From contig OX375879.1 of NCBI GenBank assembly GCA_947359465.1, positions 18,376,298-18,440,297 on the forward strand: a stretch of 64,000 nucleotides of DNA. Direction: 5' to 3'. The notes under the pieces are model-generated. The model did no database searches. It saw only the letters and a program-made list of their open reading frames with translations, and was not told the DNA's origin. Numbering within the stretch: the stretch's first letter is position 1; each line of letters begins with the position of its first letter. The position numbers and the translations under genes were made by a program. This DNA is from Metellina segmentata (taxonomy: Eukaryota; Arthropoda; Arachnida; Araneae; Tetragnathidae). This document shows positions 1-12,100 of the stretch, one piece after another.

Positions 1-2256
1 AATAGCCTTGTATCGGCACATGGCCCGATTCTTTCTATCGATGAATCGATATTTGTATTATTCGATAAATTTTGAAAAAAGTACTCGGAATACCAAGTAT
101 TCGATTTTGCCCACCTACTAAAATGTTGGGCAATATTAATCATGAAATATCGATTTAATGAGAAAACTTATTCTTTCAGAGCTATAAATTCGATTCGTGG
201 ACGAATGTTAGTGCGCGCAAGGTTGAATTCCTCTCTTCGTTTGGATCGCTGTTAAAGCAAAACCAACGAATGGTATGCGTCAAACTCGCTTATGTAGGGC
301 CTTGTTTTCGCACTCCAACAATTAATATCTTATGACTGCCATTTTTTTGTAGCACATCCAAAACATTTTTCTCGTATTGAATTTAAAAAAAACCTTAGAG
401 TGTCTTGAGGTAATCCCGGGGAGGGGGGGGGTAACATGTGTCACGAGTTTAATAGCACTGATTTAGAGTACCCTGTCTGGAAATAATAGAAGTTTATTAA
501 GCTGTAGAATTTTGAAACAATGTTGTAATGGATTTCTACCGAGAATATTTTTTATTAGAATCGAATTGTATGCTTAATACTTTTCTTGTATTGAGCTTCG
601 TAGAGAAGCTTAATTTGCATCAAGAGGAATTCAATTAGTCAATTAATTATATATTAAATTGAATTCAGTGAAAACATGCAAAATTGAGTGAATGATTAGT
701 ATGATTAAAACCTCGTGAAAAGTGTATTTCATTTTACACTAAGTAGGCCACATTTCTTTTGACCAATCAAGAGTTCTACAAAAATTCAAACAGTTTTTCT
801 ATAAAACATTTTTATAACTTTTCTTTGTTTGGTCAAAAAACGAGACGTAATGAGGAATTTGCATTGTTTTTTTTTTTTAATATTTTTATTTGGTAGAAGA
901 CAAAAAAAAAACAGGAATAATGGTATATTTTTTTCTTAATTTTTGAATGCGGATAATTAATTAAAAATTGTTTAAGTTTGCAATTCGGCATTTGGCACGA
1001 AAACGCTACTTTTGCAATGGCTGCTCTTGTGACTTCACTGTGCATGTAAACAAACAGCGCAATACGTTGTTTATGTTAGATACTGTGATTGCCATTTGTA
1101 TTTCCGTGGAAATTCTTTATCCATCTTTTGTTTGCAATGAGTGAGAACGTAAAACCACCTTACAAGTACTGTATTGTACCTTGTTACGTAAACACAACTT
1201 CAAATTCAGTTGATAAGCTGTTGATCAGCTGATAAGCCAAAGGATCCAGTTTAAAAAAAAGCGTGGACTAACGCAATGAAACGGGGTGATGAACTAGTGA
1301 ACAATGAACTAGTACAAGTCAGTTATAGGCCTACAGGTAGAATAGTATTATAGTGTTTCAATGTGCAATAAAAATTAAATTTTTAAATATTAATGGAGAA
1401 CTTCCTTAATCTCAATTAGTTTTAGGTAAATTTATGAATGTTACTAAAGATCATACATACCTCATAGCTTTAACTCCTCGTATTTCTGCTCTTATAAAAT
1501 CCGGATTTTTTCACAAGAAAGAAAACATGAAAATCGTACTATCTTGGGAAGGTTATCAGATTGGCCTTTGACAAATCCCGGTAAAATCGACATTGTAAAC
1601 GAAATATACAATAAAATAAACGAAAGATGATTATAAAAGTTAAACACAGGTATAAAATTTAGTTAAAAACGATAAAAGGATTGAAGTGGCATAAAGGCGA
1701 TCGAAAACAGCATCAGTTTCAACACGTAAATATTCATACTTCATGCACAGTGACGTCAGAGCCAATCACGTAGCGTTGTGCGATTACGTCATTTTTCGCT
1801 TTTTTAAAACTAAATTTGTAATTTATTTAACTTCTTTCCGATATTTAAAGCGGCATATTCTAAAAAGGTGAAACTGAAATTACCAGGAAATTATAAATTT
1901 GAGCAATTTCCTCAGATCCGCAACTTCTCCATTCTCTACTTTTCGAAAGAAATGCTGCACTTTGAATGATGCTTTTGAGTTGAGAAATGCGGAGTCGTAT
2001 GTTTAAAGTCGGACGTAGGACATCGCTCCTGAAAAAAAGACTAAGAATCATTGGAATTTAACAAAAGTCTCAGTTCCTTATTTGTTTCTTTCATAAGAAC
2101 TGATTTCCAAACGAGCTAATTTTACGGTACAATTGAAGGTCCTGCTCAAACAATGGGCAAACACAAATATATATATATAAAAAACAGGGAATGGCGACTT
2201 CTAGCTAGTTTTGGAGGTTAGCCTAACCCTATCACTAAGTATCTGCTAGAACATCG
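1..2256. other. Non-coding DNA, probably RasGRF intron
   Basis: AT-rich sequence with homopolymer runs and only short open frames that carry no recognisable motif. It lies upstream of the first visible RasGRF exon and is most simply intron of that gene. I see no exon with credible splice sites and no clear mobile element. Confidence 0.5.
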
Positions 2257-2575
2257 GGGGCTTGGTAGCCCAGTTGGAAAAACAATGAATTAAAAACCGA
2301 AGATTTACGAGTTCAAAACTCGTTCCAGCCAAAGAGCGTCGTGTACAAAGGGAGCTTGTGAACGTTAACATATCGTGGCCTCAAATATCCACACGTTGGC
2401 ATGGAGTGCCAGCTCAGGTGTTGACCCCGTCATCTGACCGTATTAAGAATTACATGTTGTCCTCTGATCTTTCCCTTCGGTCTTGAACCGTCGCCAATAG
2501 CCCATTCTGTTGCTCCAGTGCGATATTAATACAAATGCCTACCTGTCTTCCTACCACGGTGTGTGTAAAGTTTCC
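2257..2575 (+). repeat. tRNA-derived SINE, family A
   Basis: The copy starts with a tRNA-like head: an A-box-like stretch near 2268-2285 and a B-box-like gagttcaaaactc near 2310-2322. It runs into a body shared with other copies in the window. Body landmarks include tgagctggcacc-type, cgaagggaaagatc-type and gaggacatttgaggcc-type words, read here as reverse complements. Copies of both orientations occur near 2590, 8635, 17418, 17930, 19665 and 48944. The family has the look of a SINE, but without a database search its name is unknown. Confidence 0.6.
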
Positions 2576-2589
2576 TTGCTCAGTTGATC

Positions 2590-2880
2590 TGATTAGTTAT
2601 GGCTGGTAGGTAGAAGCCCGAAAGAAAAAAACACGCTTTTCTGAATACGATCAGATGACGAGGTCAACATCTGAGCTGGCACCCCACTCTCCAAACTTCC
2701 ACACCACGCCAACGTGAGGATATTTGAGGCCACGACAGATGCAACGTTCACAAGCCCACTTTGTACATGACGGTGTTTGAATGAACCTAGTTTTGAACTC
2801 ACAACCCTCCTGTTGCTCTTCCAACTGGGCTCAGACAGAGCACTGGATCCTGCTGAACACATTGCCAAAGTGTATTTTTA
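2590..2880 (-). repeat. SINE family A, inverted relative to its neighbour
   Basis: This is the same family as the copy at 2257, in the opposite orientation. The tRNA-like head, with a gaactcacaaccct-type B-box reverse complement, lies at the high-coordinate end near 2795-2840. It ends about 95 bp before the acceptor of the RasGRF exon at 2976, so exon and SINE pair are close together. Confidence 0.6.
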
Positions 2881-2975
2881 GTGTTTGCAGGATCAGTGTA
2901 TGTCTGTAAAACAGCTTTTAATCTTTGATAGCCACGAGAGCATCGTTTAAAGGTAACGATTTTTGTATATTCCAG

Positions 2976-3173
2976 GTGAGCCGCTTGGTGGTTTCCGAAA
3001 TCATTCGAGCCACCATGATGTCGTCCCGGGTGACCATCATCGAGAAGTGGGCCGCAGTGGCCGACATCTGCCGGTGCCTACACAACTTCAATGGCGTCCT
3101 ACAGATCTGCGCTGCCTTCATGAACAGCTCCGTCTTCAGGCTCAAGAAGACGTGGGAGAAGGTCTCCAAGACG
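2976..3173 (+). CDS. RASGRF: RasGRF exon a
   Basis: 66 codons, phase 0 on both sides. Acceptor tatattccag and donor gtgagc. Encodes [12 protein letters not shown] through [16 protein letters not shown] to [10 protein letters not shown], the RasGEF core helices. It is GC-rich against AT-rich flanks. Confidence 0.88.
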
Positions 3174-6100
3174 GTGAGCTCCTCTTCCTCTTCTACTCCC
3201 AACTCGTATTCACTCTTCAGAATGTCTCTTACTCTTCTGTAACACTTCCACTCGCGACCGCAAACTAATTTCTTTAAAAGAATGATCGAGTTAAAATTGA
3301 TTCGTCTTATATTCAAAGTATTATAAATCTTTCAATTCTGCAGTTTGTTTAAGCATTCCAATCAGAAGGGGAAAACAACCTAATATCGATAATATGTATC
3401 TCCTTGTAGTGTATCACAATCAAACTTTAAAGAGTGTTTATGTACTCTCTATATTACACAATACAGAAATATTAGGCTAATATTCTAAAATTGTATTCAA
3501 ACTGGGCATAAACTCAATCTACAATACAAATATTAATAATTTGTGTGCAACTTTCAACTCATGTATTATCCACCAAAATAATGAATGAAACGAGTAACAG
3601 TACATATTCTATTTCAAAACCACGAAAGTTTTCTCTACTAATACTCGTACAAAAAAGGAAACAATCAATTAAAATTGCGGTACAGCTACACTCTACGTTT
3701 ATGAGTGATGGCAACGGCTTGGCGATTTTTTTGGCGCACTTCTAGTAGCGAGTTACGATAAATTAAGGCAACCCATCTTTCGTTGCTGTTGTTGTGGTTT
3801 TCACGGCAACCTCGGCAAACGGAAACTTTCAATTTTCATTTTGAATATTCTAGAAAGTTCTTCCAAAATCCGTTAAAATCGTTTGATTTCATTGATTCGT
3901 TTGAAATTTTTTCTTTCCTCCCATTGGTTATTTTGTTTTTAAAATATCCTTTTATTGCATTGGTCCTTTTAAATCGTTTTCTGTGATACCATTGGTCCAT
4001 TTACTTCTATTTCTACAGTTTGGAATTTATATTTTGTAATAATAGTTTTCACGAGAGGATTAAGAGTTTTGTTTTTTTTTGACCATTTTCGCGCGCGCGT
4101 TTTCATTATTTTTTTACGAGAGAATTCTGACGTTATCAGGTATTATTTCTTGCTTTTTTTTTCTTTTGTAAATCTTTTTCTTTTTCAACGTGCTCACTGT
4201 ATTTAGTGTAATTGATAAGTTTCAGGGTATTCTTACCATTCGTAGCTTAGTTTCTCTGCTGGTTCACAAATGTGTTTTGATATGTGATTAAGCTTACTAC
4301 TTTTTGTGAAATTTTTTTTAAATATACTTTTTAAAACGTTCTGAAATGTGCTTAAAAAGTGTGTTGTAAAAAGAAAAAAAATTGTGACAGGAAAAGAGTT
4401 GAGAAATAATTCTTTCCTTGGCGACTTTAGAAGTGCGCCAAACAAAATCGCCAAGCCGTTGCCATCAGTCATAAACGTAGAGTGTAGCTGTACCCAGCTG
4501 GTAAACAGTTGCTCGCTCCGTTCGGGGAGGAGAGAAGAAAAAAACTGGTGTTCTGTTACAACTTCAATTTTTTACTAGAATCGGAAAATTTTTCGGACTT
4601 TTTAAATGCATCAAAATTGGAGGTGGAGTGGTTGTTCACGGTAAGAAGGCGATTTGTCGCCAAATATGGTAACCGTCACCTTTTGCGGATTTTCTTCACA
4701 TCTGCCGTTTTTGTTATGGCAACCCTATCTGCTGTTACGGAATTGGGCCGCCATCTTGATTTGGCGACAAAAATTAGTTGGCGACAAACGTCTTACCTTG
4801 AACGACCACTCCACCAAATTGGAAAATGGATTTTTTCCCCTCGAAGTTTCAAAGGTACTGTGACCCCTTAAGGTATCTGGACTCGCTCGAGATCCTTTTT
4901 TTTTTTAAATGTGGTATATAAACATTTTAATGATATTTTTAAGTTTAGTGTTATTAAACAATAGCATTGAGCTATAAATATTCGAAATATATATTAATAA
5001 TTTTGTAAAAATGTTGATTATGTATGAAAATTTAAAGAAATGCGTCAAAAACTTCAAATGTGCTACATTAAATTCTATTCAGCCCATTTGATAAACGATG
5101 CTACCTAAATAAACTACATGCATTTTTCTAGGGAATGAAGTAGAACCAAAAGGATATTTAACTAAACAAAAATTTTACAAGCGATCGAAAAATGAATACA
5201 AGATTTATGATAGTTTTACAGTCCTATTTCATAAATAAATGGTCATAGTTTAAAAACATTTCAATTCAGCATAATTAGTCAGTTCTTTCCCTAAACAACA
5301 TTATAACGAACAAGTTCTCAAAGTTTTACGAGAATCCATCCATAACTTTTTGTGTTATAACATTTGAAGTGAGAAAATAATGAATAAAAATGAATTTAGA
5401 GTAAAAATAGTTTGAAGTGTATTGTTTGCTCTCTTGCTTTTACTGTTTTTTGTAAACACTTTTGTTCTTCACTTCTCTTTAAAAATGTTCACACTATTTC
5501 CAAAAGACAAATAATTTAAACAGATGGAGAAACCTTTCTAAAATAGTATTTGCAAAAAAAGTAAGTTTAACATTTAAATTTTGACAAGTTTTGGTTTTAC
5601 CAGCTATTTTTCGTGGTTTTTATACCTACTTCCAGTTTTTCCGTCTTGATTAAAATCTTAATATATTTCTGCAACTAATTAACTTAGAGAAAAAATCAAA
5701 TATATTTTGGAAAGTCAAATAAATACTCTATCAAAAACGTTTTTTTTTTTTTTAACTTTTGGTCAAAAAGGACATTTTTAGCGAGTTTGGATACCTTAAA
5801 TGAATTTTCTAGTTTCAACGCTGATCCTGATTTTTCTCCTCTTTTCCAGACCAAACAGAGCATTGACAAACTCCAGAACCTCGTTTCCGCCGACGGAAGG
5901 TTCAGAAACATGAGAGACGCACTCCACAGGTGAGTCGGCAAACACAATGACGTTGCTACAACTCATTGTGTTTAGAAAATATAGCAAATACTACTATAAT
6001 CAAAAAGTACCCCGAATGCTGTCGTAAAACAAAAGGTATCAATTGATTGCTCAAAATTTATTACATCTCCTCCAAAGTAATTTCCTCAGACTTCAATGCA

Positions 6101-9100
6101 CTTCTACCAACGTTTTTCCAATCCTCACAACATGCCTCAAAATCGTTTTTGTTAAACCCCTTCAGGGTTCGTATCGAATTTTCTTTTAGTGCATCAATGG
6201 ACTCAAAACGGTGACCACGAAGAGGGGGTTTCACCCGTGGAAATAAGAAAAGGTGCCATATCAGGTGAATACGGAGCTTGTGGATCCGTATTTGTTGAAT
6301 ACTTTGTCAAAACATTACGAATGATAATGGAATCGTGAGAAGATGCATTATCGTGATGCCCATGAGCTATGTCGCCACAATTCAGGTCGTTTTCGACTTC
6401 TCGTTTCGAAGAATGATATAAGAACTTGTTCAATAATGTCTCTTATTGTTAAACGACGATCACTAAGCACCCATTCTCTGACCTGATTGACATGTTGTTC
6501 ATTAGACGAAGTGGATGGTCTACCAGATTGCGAATAATCTACGACGGATTCTCTTCCTTCTTTAAACTTTTTATACCAAACAAATACTGTTGATTTTTAT
6601 AAACAGTCGACTGTAAAAACTTTTTGCAATATTTCAAATGTGTTTGTACCAGCAAAATTGAATGCATTTTCTCTGCTCAATTACATTCGACATTTTGGAA
6701 AATCAACAAAGTGAAAATTCTTCTCCTATTAAAACCAAATTTATTTTCAGACGATAAAATGAAATAAATCCCTGATTGTTGCCACGTGTTTATACAGGGT
6801 GTTTCAGTGAACCGTTTCAGAACCTCTAAGAGGGGTAGGGTACATCCTGACAACTCGAAATCATATAGCAATGTGGGGTCGGAAATGCTTTCCTGAAGTG
6901 GTGTTGTACACAGAAGCACCGTAAAGAAAAGAGACCGTAAGTGAGAAATCGTTTTAATAATACATGAAAAGAAGCAAAAGGTACATGGATTAAAGTAAGT
7001 GTTCGAAGTTTCTTCCACGGGCTACAATGCACGCCTCATATCTCCGACGCATGGACATCCGAACATTCTGGAATACTCCAGGCATAACTCGAATTTCTCC
7101 GGCAGCTACTGCAATTCTTGCAACCAGCTCCTCAACATTGTCAACAGGGGTGTCATAAACTAGCGATTTCAGATGACCCCAGAAATAAAAATCAAGACAT
7201 GATAGGTCGGGTGACCGAGTAGGCCAACGCACGGGACCACCACGTCCGATCCACTGCTGACCAAATGTGACATCCAGGTAGTTACGAACATCTCCGCTAT
7301 AATGGGCAGGGGCTCCATCGTGTTGGAACCACATTGTCTGTTGCGTCGATGCAGAAATCTGTTCATCTCTCAAAAGTTGTGGCAATACTTGCTGCAGAAA
7401 GAGCAAGTAGTTAGGTCCGGTTAGACGAGACGGTAACAGGTAAGGTCCGATGAGGTGATCTCCCATAATACCGGCCCATGCATTGACCGAAAATCGAATC
7501 TGTGCTGCACGACGTCGTATTGCATGCGGGTTCTCGACCGCCCAGATAGGGTCGTTATGCGTGTTGAAAATTCCTTCCCTTGTGAAGGATGCCTCATCGG
7601 AAAACAACACTTCAGCAGGAAAAAGGGGATTTGTAGCACATTTTCCAAGGTACCACTGTGCGAAAGCAATACGAGGTGCATAATCCTCCGGTTGCTGTGT
7701 CTAGACACGCTGCACGTGAAAGGGATGCATGTCTTCTTCTCGGAGAATCCTCCAGACGCTGCAATGGGAAACCCCGACTGCGTTTGCTACACTTCGTGTA
7801 CTCGTTCTTGGATTCCCCTGTACATGCTGCAGCACATTCTGTTCGACGTCTGCAGTCCGTGCTGTTCTTACCCTGTCCCTGTCAGCTCTTTCTAATGAAC
7901 CTGTCTCAGCTAACCTCTGGTGCAGTCTTGCAAAGAAATTATGACTGGGGATACGCCTCGTCGGATATCGTTCCGCGTACAAACGCTGTGCGGCTGGCCC
8001 ACTACAATTTGCAGCCCCGTACGCCAAATTCATATCGGCCAACTCTGCGATCGTGTAATCATCCATCCTACTAACTTGGCGTTCTTGTGCGAAATGAAGA
8101 TTCCCTACACGAAAGCTCGGGATTTTCGCACAACGCCATCTACCGCGTCAGGAAAGCATTTCTGACTGCCCATTGGTATATGATTTTGGTTCGTCAGGAT
8201 GTACCCTACCCCTCTTAGAAGTTCTGAAACGGTTCACTGAAACACCCTGTATAAGTCGTAAAAATATTTGATAAAAGTTTACAGTCTATATCTACTATGT
8301 ATGTATTTTAAACGAAGCATTCTGGATACTTTTTGATTACAGTATTATTTATTAACGATATGTAGAGATTTCGTTTTCGAAAGCAGGTTTATCCTCTTAG
8401 TGTCCTTCTACCTCTTAAATTCTCAATAAACCCAGGATGACCGAAAAATACAACATAGGTCCTTCTTGAACCGACGTAACAGTTACTTCAGGAAATGTGC
8501 AGCAATCCAATCGGCTAGCAGCCACAAACCATTACATTTCTAAGAAGCAGCACAAGGGAATTTGCAAAAGTGATAGGACGTGTCCCGTTGTAACACATGG
8601 AACAGTAGGGCCAATATCGCGTTTTGTATGAAACTGAGTAAAAGTATGTAGGTAGGTATTGAATTAACGTCGCACTGGAGCAATAATATGTGCTATAGGC
8701 GACGGTAGGACTGCACCACGTAATTTTCAACATCAGTCAGATGACTAGAACAACACCTGAACTGACCACCACTCTCCAAATTTCCATACCACAACAACGT
8801 GAGGACATTTGAGATTGGATGGTCTGGGTTTTGTGCTGACAGTCCTTTTGAATAAGTACTCAGTAACTCACAAATAGATTACCAGTTTAATCTTTATTTC
8901 TAACTAAAACTCTTGCGCTGGTGTGGGACACTCAACCACTCGACGCTCTCCAGGGACGCTAACTCCCACAAAAGTAAACAATAACAAATATCCCGTACAG
9001 TGATGGGTACTGCCATCTGGTGGGCCACACAGGGATCACAACAGATTTAACGTACACCAGCCGCCGCCCCTGCCCGCGACTGTCTTTGGGTGGATCTTTC

Positions 9101-12100
9101 CCTTTTGGTATTGATCCCGGACCGTCGCTCATAGTCCATTGCTTTGCTAGAGGGCCCCATCAATTAAACATCTACCTTCCTCATTATGCAGCAGGACTGT
9201 ACTCATGAATGGTCATGCATGAAAAATATGCACAAAGTATAAAGTTCATAATTTAACAGGTGAGAAAGCGAAACAAATACTTATCACATGAAAAGTACCT
9301 AAAAATGTTGTAAAATACCCTTTTATAAAAGAAAGATGTAAAGCAATTCATAGTGCAAATTCTGAAGTTTATAGAAGAATTTGAAAATCGCATTTATAAG
9401 AAAAATAGCAATGACCTCTCAGTTTTGTTGTAAGTTCAATGAATTGCTTGGCCATCAAAACTGATATTTTGAAGACCTTCGCTACCCCAAGAAACGATAG
9501 CTGTCAACTTTTTATTTTCCCCCGCATTTTATTTCAGTCATTTAGAGCAAATAAGTGCATCGTTTACGAATAAATATCCTCAAAAAATCACTATTTCTCG
9601 ACTCTTTTTTTATTTATTGTTGCTTGTAAAATTTGTTATTAAAATTATTTCATTGTGACATTGGAAACTTTACTCTTGTATTGAGAATATCCTATTCCTA
9701 CACATGATATAACCTATCCACACTTATTTTCGATTCTAATATAATGGCATTCTATCTTTGGATTAAGTATTTCGCATATAAAGCTTCTTTTTCTTTTGTC
9801 GAGATTTTGATGTCCCGTTCCATCATACTCATAAATGCTTGAAAATTAAACAATTAAGTTAAGAAACAATTGCTATCAAAATTATTTTTTCATTTTAATG
9901 CATTTGTTGTTGTTTTTTATGCCTACACTGGCAGACCAAAGAAGTGCCAGGCCCGTCGTAGACGGCAAGAGGCGAGGGGGGTGCGGCTTCCAGGCAAGTG
10001 AGCCCTATTGGGAGGAAGTCCGACTTAGCTCGAATTTTTAGCCAACAGATGGCAGCACATCGACACGCCTCGTTTTTACGGGGAGGTCACATTTTCACGA
10101 CATTCAATCATACTCAGGCACATGGTTGTGATTTTGATCCAAATCAGAGACCAACTAATCCCTGTTTCGGCACCCCTCTGAGGTATTGATTTATTATGAG
10201 AACATGAAATGCATTTAAAAGCATCAAACAGGAATTAAAAGACGTTATAACAATTGAAATTGCCATACGTGTTTCATAGGAGGGAAAATAGAAATTCTGT
10301 ACTTATCCATTATATCACATGAATGGTCCATACGAACTACTTCTGAAGCAAGTTTTCCGTTGCCATCAATTAAACATAGATTGAGGATTATCAAGTCGAT
10401 TGAGCGGAAATATGAAATTTTAAAATAGTTAATATTACTATTGCATATTTAGAATGTTTGCTGGTGTACTTTAAGTAATTTATTCTAAAATGAGTTGATT
10501 GAAATGACTCTCAGTTGACTCAGGTCGTGACTTGTACACTATTTTATGACTGCGTTTGCTAACAGAGTAAACAATGAGATAGTCGACTTTCAAAATCACA
10601 AATCGATCTATTTTGAATTTTAACTTTAAGAATTCATTTGTTCCAAAACGCTATAGATAGTGAAAAGAATTAGCGATAATTTTTGGCGGAATTACATGGA
10701 CAGCAACATAAAACATGCCTTGGACAAATATAGGTCTATATATACAAAAATGCGTTTTACTCCTGATATTTTCCTTTTTTCGAATCGTTCCCTACTCATC
10801 AATTACTTTTCTTTACTAAAAAAAAACAAATTCTGATTTATTTTCTGATTTTGAAATTATAGTCTAAAATGTTGCTGAACTGTTTCGAACAAAATGTAAG
10901 TATTTTAGTAGAAATTGTTTTGGGTTTACAGCGTCGTGATATAATAGCCAGCGCTATTTTAGGTACGTATACACACTATAGTGCACATTGAAATAATGAG
11001 AATACACGTAAAATGAATACACATGCAACCCCTATCGATTACAGTTAATTCAGCAAAAGTTCCTATACCACGCATAATGTAACACATAACTTCCACACAA
11101 CTCAATACTTTTTACTCCGTTTCATACACTATTTTATACCCCATTTCATTCATTATAACAATCTCATCAAAAGTTTGTTCCCTCTTTAACTTCCGATGAT
11201 TTTACTCCCTCATCTCTAAAATCTGTATTTAATACTTGTTGTCTCTCCCACTAGATGTGATCCCCCGTGCATTCCATACCTCGGCATGTACCTAACAGAT
11301 CTCTCCTTCATTGAGGAAGGCACACCGAATTTCACCGACGAGGGTCTGCTCAATTTTTCTAAGATGAGAATGGTAAGTCCTTCGACTACAACACGAACGG
11401 TTGTTAATATCTTCAGGTTGCTCGGATCGCTACTTTACTCATTGGAGCACACATTGATGATATTTTAACTTATTGCCCCTGCATTTTTATCTTTAATTTT
11501 TTTAGTTTGTCCGTTTTGCTGAGTAATTCTCTCTACTTTTCTTTTTTTACATCATTCTAGATTTTTAACATGTGAAGTTACCTTTTTTTTTTTTATTTAT
11601 ATCAAATCATACGTTTTAAGTTTTCCACTTGGATGGGGGCTGGTTGTTTTGGGGTTATATGACCATGCTGCGCCTGACACAAGACATAAAGCATCAAGTA
11701 ATAAACGCATACACTATGAAAGTTTTACTGACACAGAAGAGAGAAATACACCCAGGGAGGAATCGAACCTGCGCCGCCTTACAACTCAAAGATTGTTATC
11801 ACATTAAGCCCCACAAAGATTCTAGGACAACAGCACGTAATTTTGAACCAGTCAGATGAAGTCACGCCTCACCTTTCCATCCCATGCCACCATCAGGGCA
11901 TTTGAGGCCAAGACAGATTCACTGGACACAGAAGAGAGAAATGCTCAAGGGAAGGAATCATGTGAATAGGGAGAACCCCATCAACGTTTTATTGATAGAC
12001 ATAGTATTGGTTTTTAACGAAGTGGCCAAACATTTTTTAAATAGGAGCTTTTGAGACGAACCCTCAAGTTACTCCTAGTAGCCAAGGTTGAAAAATATCA

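Larger units (their letters stand above)
5994..8342 (-). mobile_element. Mariner-like element, interrupted by a second transposon
   Basis: Ends ctataatcaaaaagtacc (left) and the reverse complement of ctgtaatcaaaaagtatcc (right) form the terminal inverted repeats. TA duplications lie at 5992-5993 and 8343-8344. Removing the nested insertion (6795-8249) leaves about 890 bp, shorter than a full mariner of about 1.3 kb, so the element is internally deleted. Confidence 0.8.

Noticed and set aside
2963..3268. Alternative + frame and the - strand frame over the first RasGRF exon
   Set aside because: They are shadows of the real exon in the other frames and carry no family motif.
7455..8165. Several + strand open frames
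   Set aside because: They are antisense shadows of the DD41D transposase.
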